A stretch of DNA of 64,000 bases from the NCBI RefSeq assembly GCF_000380245.2, contig NZ_HG428748.1, positions 1 to 64,000 on the forward strand, read 5' to 3'. The position numbers were made by a program, and so were the translations under genes. Numbering within the stretch: the first letter of the stretch is position 1; each line of letters opens with the position of its first letter. The notes under the pieces are model-generated. The model ran no database searches. It had not been told where the DNA came from and saw only the letters and a list, made by a program, of their open reading frames with translations. Source of the stretch: Bacillus massiliigorillae (GTDB taxonomy: Bacteria > Bacillota > Bacilli > Bacillales > DSM-1321). Shown one piece after another: positions 56,328 through 64,000 of this stretch.

Positions 56328-57743
56328 ATGATTTATTTAAAAATCGATAAAAACGTAAAAACGAATTTTATATATCAACAGATCTATGAAGGAATAAAGG
56401 AGAATATCTTAAAAGGTAGGCTGAATCCGGATGAGAAGCTACCACCAAAACGAATATTAGCATCTCAGTTAGGTGTCAGCGTTAACTCCGTTATGAATGC
56501 ATATGACCAATTGCTGGCAGAGGGATACATCTATACCACTGAAAGAAAAGGTTATTACGTAGAAAAAATAACACAGTTTATCCATCAAGAAAACTCGATG
56601 AATTTTCACTTGCCTAGTGACCTTAAAGAAAGTGCTGAAGATAAAGAAGGATGGCTTTCCCTCTCACATATGACATCCAATATCTCATTTTTCCCTTTTA
56701 AAGAATGGATGCGATGTCAAAAGAAAGCCATTGACCAGCATCAACGAGAGCTCTCAGAAATGCCCCATCCACAAGGTCCTTATATTGTACGAAAAACCAT
56801 TTGCCGGTTGCTCTCCTTAACACGTGGAGTTATTTGTGAGCCTGAGCAGATTGTAATTGGGGCAGGTACAATGTCATTAATACGCCAATTAATGTGGATA
56901 CAGAATAAAAATTCAGTAGTTGTAGTGGAGAATCCTGGATACCTTCGATTATATAAGTTGCTTAAAGGGATGGGATTTCCGATTCATCCTGTAAATGTAG
57001 ATGAAAAAGGAATCTGTATAGATGATCTCCAGTCTTTAAAAGCAAACTTTGTTTTTGTTACCCCTTCACATCAATTTCCAACTGGCACAATCATGCCTAT
57101 TTCTAGACGGATTGAACTGTTAAACCAAGCAACTGTCTCTAATAATATGTATATTGTCGAGGATGATTACGATAGTGAGTTTAAATACGAAACTGATAAT
57201 ATTCCATCATTACAAAGTTTAGATCGAAATCATCGAGTCATTTATACAGGTACTTTTTCAAAAACGATGTTGCCTGGTTTACGCATAAGTTACATGATAT
57301 TGCCGCCTAATTTATTAAGAGAATATCGCAACCATTATTCCGATTTAATGCAATCTAGCAATACTCTCAATCTATTGACCTTACATTATTTCATTGAAAA
57401 CGGTGAGTACAATCGACATGTAAAAAGAATGAATCATTACTACGAAACAAAACGAAAAATACTAATAAACGAACTAACCAATCAGTTTGGCGAACAAATT
57501 CAAATCGAGGATATTCCGGCAGGTCTCCATTTCGTTGCTCATTTTACAACGGACAAAAGTTATGAAGAAATCGAAGAAAAAATAAAGCAAGCAAAACTAG
57601 AAGTATATATGATGAAGCGATTTATGTTAAATAGCCAACCTATGCAAAAAAAGAGCATTGAGTTAGTGATTGGATTTGCTAATATACCAGAGGACAAGAT
57701 TAGTGAAGCGGTGGAGCGGTTGTATCGGGTAATTTGTTGTTAG
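56328..57743 (+). CDS. gabR: MocR/GabR-family regulator (GntR HTH plus aminotransferase domain)
   Basis: 471 residues. GntR-type winged HTH (about 10-75: KLPPKRILASQLGVSVNSVMNAY) joined to a class I aminotransferase-like domain with PLP lysine in TGTFSKTMLPGLRIS. GabR activates gabTD with PLP and GABA and represses itself. Divergent from gabT, as in B. subtilis. B. subtilis-type GABA control is therefore expected. Confidence 0.9.
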   Translation: MIYLKIDKNVKTNFIYQQIYEGIKENILKGRLNPDEKLPPKRILASQLGVSVNSVMNAYDQLLAEGYIYTTERKGYYVEKITQFIHQENSMNFHLPSDLKESAEDKEGWLSLSHMTSNISFFPFKEWMRCQKKAIDQHQRELSEMPHPQGPYIVRKTICRLLSLTRGVICEPEQIVIGAGTMSLIRQLMWIQNKNSVVVVENPGYLRLYKLLKGMGFPIHPVNVDEKGICIDDLQSLKANFVFVTPSHQFPTGTIMPISRRIELLNQATVSNNMYIVEDDYDSEFKYETDNIPSLQSLDRNHRVIYTGTFSKTMLPGLRISYMILPPNLLREYRNHYSDLMQSSNTLNLLTLHYFIENGEYNRHVKRMNHYYETKRKILINELTNQFGEQIQIEDIPAGLHFVAHFTTDKSYEEIEEKIKQAKLEVYMMKRFMLNSQPMQKKSIELVIGFANIPEDKISEAVERLYRVICC

Positions 57744-57765
57744 GACTTAGATTATAAAACCCATA

Positions 57766-57797
57766 AAAAAAGTGAGCAATCGTTGCTCACTTTTCTT
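57766..57797. terminator. Bidirectional terminator
   Basis: AAAAGTGAGCAA, 3-nt loop, TTGCTCACTTTT, T-runs on both sides; serves gabR (plus) and the first glycosyltransferase gene (minus). Confidence 0.88.
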
Positions 57798-57830
57798 ATG
57801 GTCTTTATTTTTACAAGGCTACCTTCTTTT

Positions 57831-59225
57831 TTAATCAGATATATCTTTGTCATCCATTAATAAATGCGCAAACTTATCAAGTTTATATTTTGTGAGTAAA
57901 TTAGCAATTTGCATGTCAATCTTCAGTTTTTCTGACGATAAAGGTCGATCTTTTTTGATGTCCAATAAATGCAAAAGTAGCTGGTCGTCCGGCTTATTTG
58001 CGGAACGATATGCGAAGATTTCCATTTCTGTTAACGAAGGCTCGTCTACGTCACGGTTTTTATACCAAGTTTGAAAACGCTCAATAATACGATTGTAGTC
58101 TTTTCGTAGAACATATGGAATCATATCAGGTATTTTCAAAAGTAAAAACTTCAACGCCTCTTTTTTAATGAATGGAGATAAGTGCGGATAGATGGCTATA
58201 AGTATTTCAACAGTCATTTCAGCGCTATTGAAGGTTCTATATTTTTTTTGTGCGAGAAGCCAGTTTATAACTGGCGTGCGCAGTTTTACATCAAGCTGTT
58301 CATCAGGAATATCGCTCTGTTGGAACATTTCCTTGGTTGTTTTGTGAGTCAATAAATCATACAGGCTTTGTAATTTTGCATGTTGTGACAAGGTTGCGTT
58401 AAGTAGAACGGCTGCTGTGTCGCTTATTCCGTTAAAGTAGACAAGCTGAAGATACCGGTTATTAAGGGGGCTAATTGAACCGCACTTATCAATCAGAAAC
58501 GCACGTGCTGTATCATCAAGTATACGGTCGCAAGTAATACGAGTTGCGTCTAACTGGTACGAGGAAGATTTCGGATACATATAGTATTTGTGTAATGAGT
58601 CTGCAAGGATGCCGACCCGATTGGCATTATGAAAGTTTTCAATTGCAAACAGTGTATCGTAACCGTAATGAATGCTCGGTATACGTGAAAAATCAAATCT
58701 GCGTAAAACCGAAACTTTGTAAAGTTTACACCATACTGTCCTCATAAACTGGTGATACGCAGAAAAATGCGTGTCAAACATTTCTGGTGTATCTAATACG
58801 AGATTATGATCCAATTTTCGAATTTCAATCAGATTCTTGTTTGTCTCATTGATAAAATCATTTCCACAAGCAACGATATCGAGATCATTATTCGATATAA
58901 ACTGGCCCATACTCATCAAAAAGTGAGGTTTGTATTCATCGTCTGCATCGAGAAAGCAAAGATAATCACAATCATCGTAATTAGCAATGATTTCTGTCCA
59001 GCTATTCCCCTTTTCATGAACATGATTTTGCTTGTTTCTAAGCGCAATTATACGCGAATCTTTGGAAGCATATTGTTTTATGATTTGGCCTGTTCCGTCT
59101 GTTGAAGCATTATCTAATAAATACCAGATCCAGTTCTGCTCAGTCTGGGCTAGAACGCTTTCAATCGCACGCGCCATTGTTTTTTCTGCATTATAAGCGT
59201 ATGTGTAGAAAATACACTTTTTCAA
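57831..59225 (-). CDS. Family 2 glycosyltransferase
   Basis: 464 residues. GT-A domain in the first 220 residues (DNASTDGTGQI, then LDADDEY as the DxD metal site). The C-terminal half is helical and unassigned. Starts at TTG 59225 behind GGGGATG, a modest site. Sugar donor and acceptor unknown. Its base composition is closer to the chromosome than that of the other glycosyltransferases. Confidence 0.8.
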   Translation of the reverse strand: MKKCIFYTYAYNAEKTMARAIESVLAQTEQNWIWYLLDNASTDGTGQIIKQYASKDSRIIALRNKQNHVHEKGNSWTEIIANYDDCDYLCFLDADDEYKPHFLMSMGQFISNNDLDIVACGNDFINETNKNLIEIRKLDHNLVLDTPEMFDTHFSAYHQFMRTVWCKLYKVSVLRRFDFSRIPSIHYGYDTLFAIENFHNANRVGILADSLHKYYMYPKSSSYQLDATRITCDRILDDTARAFLIDKCGSISPLNNRYLQLVYFNGISDTAAVLLNATLSQHAKLQSLYDLLTHKTTKEMFQQSDIPDEQLDVKLRTPVINWLLAQKKYRTFNSAEMTVEILIAIYPHLSPFIKKEALKFLLLKIPDMIPYVLRKDYNRIIERFQTWYKNRDVDEPSLTEMEIFAYRSANKPDDQLLLHLLDIKKDRPLSSEKLKIDMQIANLLTKYKLDKFAHLLMDDKDISD

Positions 59226-59430
59226 GCAACATCATCCCCTAAGCATGTGAAAAAATTCGCGGGATTTTTCCCAACTTTTATAGATTATGTAGGTTTATAC
59301 AAAATGTTACTTCGTCCATAGAGAATGGCTACTTGTGGTTCCCGCAAAAGCTTATACGATTTGAACACCCTAGCGAGATTTAGTTATATCGATTTGGACA
59401 ATTCTTATACCTTCTGGCGACCGCATTGTA
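59226..59430. other. Spacer inside the polysaccharide cluster
   Basis: 205 nt without coding sequence; it separates the TTG-started glycosyltransferase from the co-linear group to its right. No clear promoter or terminator was identified. Confidence 0.35.
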
Positions 59431-60312
59431 TTACTCCCCATTAACAGCTAAGTAATTGGTCATATATTTTAATTGCTTCTCATAGCCTGTAACTCGGTTT
59501 GATATAATGCTTTCATACATATTTTTCATAAAAGCGAGCATAGATTTTTCAATATCCTCAACAATTTCCGGTGCACGTTTAGAGAGATATTCTGCCCTTG
59601 TTTGATACATCGACAAATACTCATCGAGCAATTCCGGCGTCATCTGCTTGTTGTGTATAAACGCCGTCATGTTAGACGCGTGTTTCCTGAAATAATACAT
59701 TGCAATATTCCACAGTGCTATGCGCTGCGCCCTCTCAAATACCTTGTAGATAACGTGAATGTCGTCCACCAGCACATTGTCTGGGAATGACAGCCCTTTC
59801 CACAAACTGCGCCGAAAGAGCTTAGTCGGTGGTGCAACGTTATAAAGCCGACGGTTTAATAACTCTCTTAATCCTTGCAGCCGGTCAAAAACAAACCGCT
59901 CATTGCAAATGAAGTATGGATCCAGCCTGCCCCCAAAATCATTGTAGCTACCGCACATAGTAATATCAGCATTCTCTTCGCGTGCAAGATTGAAGAGAAA
60001 CGCGAGCATCGATGGCTCGCACCGGTCGTCATCGTCCACAAATGTAACATATTCGCCTGTAGCAACAGCTAGACCACTGTTGCGTCCAAATGATGCACCT
60101 TTGTTCTTCTGAATTGTTATTAGTTTCACCCGCTTATCTGCTTCCGCGTAGGCCGCGCAGAGTTCAGCTGTACCGTCAGTTGAACCATTGTCGACTAGAA
60201 TCAACTCATAATCACCAAATGTCTGATTCCGCAAAGAATCAAGCATAACTGGCAGATACTCCTCACGATTGTATGTAAGCAAAATAACGGTAATAGACGG
60301 CATAGTAGGCAT
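59431..60312 (-). CDS. Family 2 glycosyltransferase
   Basis: 293 residues from ATG at 60312 behind GGAGG; a GTG at 60318 overlaps that site. GT-A motifs TYNREEY, VDNGSTDGTAEL, VDDDDRCEP. Ten or so nt after the next gene upstream, so part of the same operon. Polysaccharide chain assembly is expected; the sugar is unknown. Confidence 0.85.
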   Translation of the reverse strand: MPTMPSITVILLTYNREEYLPVMLDSLRNQTFGDYELILVDNGSTDGTAELCAAYAEADKRVKLITIQKNKGASFGRNSGLAVATGEYVTFVDDDDRCEPSMLAFLFNLAREENADITMCGSYNDFGGRLDPYFICNERFVFDRLQGLRELLNRRLYNVAPPTKLFRRSLWKGLSFPDNVLVDDIHVIYKVFERAQRIALWNIAMYYFRKHASNMTAFIHNKQMTPELLDEYLSMYQTRAEYLSKRAPEIVEDIEKSMLAFMKNMYESIISNRVTGYEKQLKYMTNYLAVNGE

Positions 60313-60327
60313 AGGCACCTCCAGACG

Positions 60328-61668
60328 TTAAAATTCAACGATATGCAAATCGTCTTCATCAATACCAAGCGTAATAAACTGTCTCCTAAGTTCCTCTCGA
60401 ACATTTCGATACCCGGAGCCAATCAAGATTGTTATCGGTTTGTCAGCAGCTATCTTTGTTACAGCATCTGGGAGACGAACAGGAATTCCATCAGCTAACA
60501 TTCCGTTTTTTTGTACATCGTTGTCAAAAAAACCAGAAAAAGAAAGGCCGCTTGTCTCAAAAGCAGTTTTTAAATATAAACCAATATGGCCGGTCGGAGC
60601 CAAATATATATCTCCCCCCTTAGCTAACACCCTCCTGGCTATTTGCTCAACTATGTTAAAGCATTGTAATCGCAAACTGGTAAGACCCGCAGCAGTACCT
60701 TCTGATAACAGCTTATCAATTACAGAACAGCCGTGGTCTTCTGAGGACGTGGCCATACTTTTCAAATCTTTTTGTTTTAAACATTTATCTATCACAGCGG
60801 CATTTTCGGTTATTTGCTTATTACTCACGATGCATAACGCGGTCACGAGTTGGTAACGAAATTGCTCCATATAAACGTGTACAAAGCCTCGCTCTTGTTC
60901 CGTATTTGTCGCACACCGCATCAACCACGTTAAAGAGAGCAAAAGCTTGCAGCACTCCGAAACATTCTCCAACGCCGTTAGTCTCGAAATAGATGATGAA
61001 TGCACACGGTACAAATAAATCAGTGTGTCAACGTAGTACACCGAGCGCGCTGAAAGCAAAGTACGGACAGATACGTAGACATCATTATAAATATTAACTG
61101 GCGTCTTTAAATGTTTTACACTACCATAGTGCTCCCGTAATTCTCGCGAAAAAATCAGCCGCCACGTTGCTACATTAAACGGCTGTGTTTCGGTCAGGTA
61201 TTCAAGAGCTCGATCCTTCCCCCGACCATTAATGCGTTTGGTTTGATAAGGTGTATCAGTAAAGTTAATAACATTTTCCTCTAATACCGGACTGAACCTC
61301 CCAAAAAGCACATCGGGAGCATCGTTCCGTAAAATATCCACAATTTCTCCGTATGCGTCCGGTGCCAACATATCGTCGCCATCTACATAATGTATGTATT
61401 GCCCCTGTGCTTGTTTGGTGCCGTACATAACCGCCTTTCCGAAAATTGGCTCACCATTCAGCGCGTAATATCGTATCTGTTTATTATCTGCTGCGTATTC
61501 TCTGCAAATGGCATCGCTACCGTCAGTAGAGTTGTTATTGACCAAAACAATCTCATAATCATCAAAGGGCTGAATAATGATGCTATCCAAACAAGCTCCA
61601 ATATAACGCTCTAGGTTATATACACTTACAATAAAGCTTACAAGCGGCCTTTGCCCAAACACCTGCAT
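60328..61668 (-). CDS. Family 2 glycosyltransferase with C-terminal Rossmann-like domain
   Basis: 446 residues. N-terminal GT-A domain (VSVYNLERYI, NNNSTDGSDAI, VDGDDML), then a helical linker, and from about residue 345 a small domain with IYLAPTGHIGLYLKTAFE and FFDNDVQKNG that looks like a nucleotide-sugar or NAD-type fold. The fusion suggests substrate handling beside transfer. It starts 2 nt after the stop codon of the epimerase gene. Confidence 0.8.
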   Translation of the reverse strand: MQVFGQRPLVSFIVSVYNLERYIGACLDSIIIQPFDDYEIVLVNNNSTDGSDAICREYAADNKQIRYYALNGEPIFGKAVMYGTKQAQGQYIHYVDGDDMLAPDAYGEIVDILRNDAPDVLFGRFSPVLEENVINFTDTPYQTKRINGRGKDRALEYLTETQPFNVATWRLIFSRELREHYGSVKHLKTPVNIYNDVYVSVRTLLSARSVYYVDTLIYLYRVHSSSISRLTALENVSECCKLLLSLTWLMRCATNTEQERGFVHVYMEQFRYQLVTALCIVSNKQITENAAVIDKCLKQKDLKSMATSSEDHGCSVIDKLLSEGTAAGLTSLRLQCFNIVEQIARRVLAKGGDIYLAPTGHIGLYLKTAFETSGLSFSGFFDNDVQKNGMLADGIPVRLPDAVTKIAADKPITILIGSGYRNVREELRRQFITLGIDEDDLHIVEF

Positions 61669-61670
61669 AT

Positions 61671-62759
61671 TTACACCTCTTTTATGATACTCCCGTTCAT
61701 CTCTAAGTACCTCAAATACCGTTCTACCCCTGTGCGAGTATCCACGGATGGCGTGTAATCCAGTACTGTTTTTATTTTGCTCAAATCCGGACAGCGGCGC
61801 TGTGGGTTGTCCGTGTTGTAATATTTATCCGTATGTTCACTAAATATGATGCTCCCGTTATATCCAAAGATGAAATTCCCGACAGAACGGTAGATTTCTG
61901 CTAATTCATGAATCGTCATTTCTTCCGCATCATTACCGATATTGAAGATGTCATATCGCGCATACAGTGCGCATTTTAATGATGCAAGGGTCGTATCCGA
62001 AGCATAACAGAAGGTACGGGTTGCTTTACCGTCGCTGTACAAGACAATTGGTTCTTTCTGCAAAATATTCATCGCAAAATCCGCCGGGGCACGTTTATCA
62101 TTTATACGTAACCCAGGTCCGAAACTGTTAAACGGGCGCAATACTGTGACCGGGATTCCTTTCTGATAATGGAAATTATAACAAAGGGTTTCGGCGTAAC
62201 GCTTTGATTCATCATAGCAGGAGCGTGGTCCAGAGCAGTTAACATTGCCCCAATAACTTTCTGGCGTTGGAACCATTTTTGGATCAGGATCACCATAAAT
62301 CTCACTGGTGGAGTAAAACAACAAATTGAAAATGCCTCTACCACCATAAAAGTCCAACAGGCGTCTCAGCCCAACAACATCAGCATCCATCGTTTCGATT
62401 GGATGCAATCTATAATAAACAGGTGACGCCAGTGATGCCATATGAAAAATAAGGTCCGCATCACTAGCAAACGAGAAATCCTCCCGAGTGACGTCACCCT
62501 CGCGCACCGTAAACAGAGGGTGGCTTTCTATTCCGTGAACCCACTTGGGCTTTCCGAAAATGTAATTGTCTAGCATGTATATACGCTTCACACCAAGCGT
62601 CTGTCCATATTGGGCAAAAAAATGCACCAGCATAAATCCAAGAGAACCCGCAAAACCCGTTATTAATATTTTCCTGCCTGATAACGCGCTGCGCTCGCGC
62701 TCTGAAAGTCCATCCACAATGCGCCGCAAATCCTCTAAGAGAATAATGTTATTTGTCAT
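61671..62759 (-). CDS. UDP-glucuronate decarboxylase-like SDR enzyme
   Basis: 362 residues, extended SDR fold. Nucleotide-binding ITGFAGSLG near 33-41, YDESK catalytic pair, SPVYYRLHPIETMDADV and SGPRSCYDESKRYAETL resemble UDP-xylose synthases. It would convert UDP-glucuronate, product of the neighbouring dehydrogenase, to UDP-xylose. A dTDP-glucose 4,6-dehydratase is the alternative, but the adjacent UDP-glucose dehydrogenase favours decarboxylation. Confidence 0.72.
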   Translation of the reverse strand: MTNNIILLEDLRRIVDGLSERERSALSGRKILITGFAGSLGFMLVHFFAQYGQTLGVKRIYMLDNYIFGKPKWVHGIESHPLFTVREGDVTREDFSFASDADLIFHMASLASPVYYRLHPIETMDADVVGLRRLLDFYGGRGIFNLLFYSTSEIYGDPDPKMVPTPESYWGNVNCSGPRSCYDESKRYAETLCYNFHYQKGIPVTVLRPFNSFGPGLRINDKRAPADFAMNILQKEPIVLYSDGKATRTFCYASDTTLASLKCALYARYDIFNIGNDAEEMTIHELAEIYRSVGNFIFGYNGSIIFSEHTDKYYNTDNPQRRCPDLSKIKTVLDYTPSVDTRTGVERYLRYLEMNGSIIKEV

Positions 62760-62806
62760 ATAATTCCCCTTTCCTTATCAGTGTTTACCCTCCGCCAAAT
62801 TAACAC

Positions 62807-64000
62807 TTAATTCTCTAAGAAATATCTGCAATCGACGAAACGTATATCTGGAAAGGTCTTATCAATTCCTTTAAATTCTTCCCAAGCGGTCACAAGCGCG
62901 ACCACTTTGCAAGTTTCACATACCTCACGCACTGATGTGCAATAGGTGATGGAAAGTCCGAACGTGTTTTGAAACTCCCGCATAGCAAGTGGATCATAGG
63001 TATGGATACTAACATAACCGTCGCGTATCAGCGTAGCGATGATCTTTGCCGCTGGGCTGTCGCGAACATCATCAGAGCCTGGTTTAAACGACAGGCCAAG
63101 TATACCGATTTCCTCAGTTTTTCCTCCTGCTACGCGGGCGATTTTTCGAGCAGTCAGTTCAGGCATTTCATTATTAAGAGAAATTACACCTTCCAGTATT
63201 TGAGGTGTGAATCCCTTTTTTAGTGCGACAGCGTCAAGAGCAGCTGTGTCTTTTGGTAGGCAATACCCACCGTAACCGCAGCCGGGATATATGTAGGTGT
63301 TGATTCCTGCACCAGCAAGCCGTCTGTCCTCATGCAGAATTCGAAACGCCCTTGCCGTTTCGATATCACCAATCGCATCTGCGAGTAGAGCCATCTCATT
63401 CGAGTAACTGACTAGCGCTGCAAGCAAGGAGTTGGATAAATATTTAATAAACTCAGCTGTGTTAGGTTCTACAAAATGAATCGGTGTGTCAAACGGCATA
63501 TATAGTTTCATAAGCACATTCTTTGCTGTATCGTCGGTAACACCGCAGACAATTCTGTCAGCGTTCATAAAATCATCCCAGCATTTGCCCTCACGTAAAA
63601 ACTCCGGGTTTACCGCAAGTGGATTGTTTGCTCCCTTCGCACGGACATACGGCATGATTCGTTCTTTAAGTGTTCCCGGTGGAATAGTGGATTTCACGAC
63701 AAGTACACAGACTTTAGATACTGTTACAAGAATACTGTCAATTGCCGATAGTAAATGTGCCAAATCTGCGCTACCGTCAGATAATCCTGGCGTTCCAACG
63801 CAAAAAAAACAGATATCGCTCTTATACGCCGCATCTATTGCGCTTTCTGCTATCGTGAATGTTTTGCCAAGATTCCGCGCGAGTGCGTCATCCAGTCCTG
63901 GTTCGAAAAACGGAACTTTTCCGCTGGCTATCTCTGCACAGCGTTCTTTGTTAATATCATATCCGCGCACAGAAAAACCTTTGTCTGCAAAACCGAGCGC
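62807..64000 (-). CDS. UDP-glucose 6-dehydrogenase, 5' end outside the window
   Basis: At least 397 residues; the reading frame stays open to base 64000 and reads ALGFADKGFSVRGYD, so the start and the NAD-binding GxGxxG lie beyond the edge. Catalytic cysteine in GYGGYCLPKDT, KSTIPPGT, and GLSFKPGSDDVRDS in the C-terminal UDP-binding part. Oxidises UDP-glucose to UDP-glucuronate; feeds the decarboxylase-like enzyme next to it. UDP-N-acetylmannosamine-type dehydrogenases are related alternatives. Confidence 0.88.
   Translation of the reverse strand, partial: ALGFADKGFSVRGYDINKERCAEIASGKVPFFEPGLDDALARNLGKTFTIAESAIDAAYKSDICFFCVGTPGLSDGSADLAHLLSAIDSILVTVSKVCVLVVKSTIPPGTLKERIMPYVRAKGANNPLAVNPEFLREGKCWDDFMNADRIVCGVTDDTAKNVLMKLYMPFDTPIHFVEPNTAEFIKYLSNSLLAALVSYSNEMALLADAIGDIETARAFRILHEDRRLAGAGINTYIYPGCGYGGYCLPKDTAALDAVALKKGFTPQILEGVISLNNEMPELTARKIARVAGGKTEEIGILGLSFKPGSDDVRDSPAAKIIATLIRDGYVSIHTYDPLAMREFQNTFGLSITYCTSVREVCETCKVVALVTAWEEFKGIDKTFPDIRFVDCRYFLEN

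Noticed and set aside
1..64000. CRISPR arrays, rRNA and tRNA genes
   Set aside because: No regularly spaced repeats and no recognisable rRNA or tRNA sequence were seen on either strand.

Overview
The window looks like a chromosomal segment of a Bacillus cereus-group bacterium. It is AT-rich with purine-rich ribosome binding sites. The order moxR/yeaC-yeaD-yebA-guaA-pbuG is the one known from B. subtilis. A bcr1-like structured repeat and a NaK-type channel also point to the B. cereus group. No rRNA, tRNA or CRISPR was seen.

Layout. 1-2.8 kb: two-gene surface O-acetylation module (MBOAT plus SGNH/DltD-like partner). 3.1-11 kb: acyl-CoA operon (LCAD-like dehydrogenase, thiolase, two acyl-CoA ligases) behind a canonical -24/-12 sigma-54 promoter, next to the gene for its probable CBS-PAS-AAA+ activator. 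11.3-18.3 kb: agmatine deiminase catabolic operon in the order aguB-aguD-aguA-aguC, then a second aguA and an RpiR-type regulator; a bcr1-like repeat lies between aguB and aguD. 18.4-25.3 kb: paired small membrane proteins, guanine-riboswitch-controlled pbuG, glycerol dehydrogenase, and a TetR/MFS pair with matched operators.

25.4-35.2 kb: a mobile island of about 9.7 kb inserted at the 3' end of guaA, bounded by a 61-bp direct repeat with one mismatch. It carries a tyrosine integrase, a serine recombinase, a replication-initiator-like protein, an iteron-rich non-coding stretch and a phage terminase small subunit without a large subunit. That resembles phage-inducible chromosomal islands (phage satellites). 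Its cargo is a zinc-metallopeptidase-like gene (HExxH) beside a gene with a HEPN ribonuclease motif (RNxxxH), a candidate undescribed defence pair. Beside them is a gene-poor region of about 0.7 kb with plus-strand promoter, hairpin and terminator signals that may hold a non-coding RNA.

35.2-41.5 kb: guaA with its own guanine riboswitch, then yebA-yeaD-yeaC. 41.7-46.2 kb: CstA-type transporter and a LytS/LytTR two-component system; the transporter promoter has LytTR-like direct repeats 21 bp apart. 46.4-53.1 kb: lipoprotein, NaK-like channel, membrane protein, ROK regulator, MFS transporter and metallo-beta-lactamase-fold hydrolase. 53.5-57.7 kb: GABA operon gabT-gabD with divergent gabR. 57.8-64 kb: polysaccharide cluster with three family-2 glycosyltransferases, a UDP-glucuronate-decarboxylase-like enzyme and a UDP-glucose dehydrogenase cut by the window end; the 59.4-64 kb part is visibly richer in G+C than the rest.

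The coordinates chosen here move several gene starts to the codon that has a proper ribosome binding site; this is stated in each entry.
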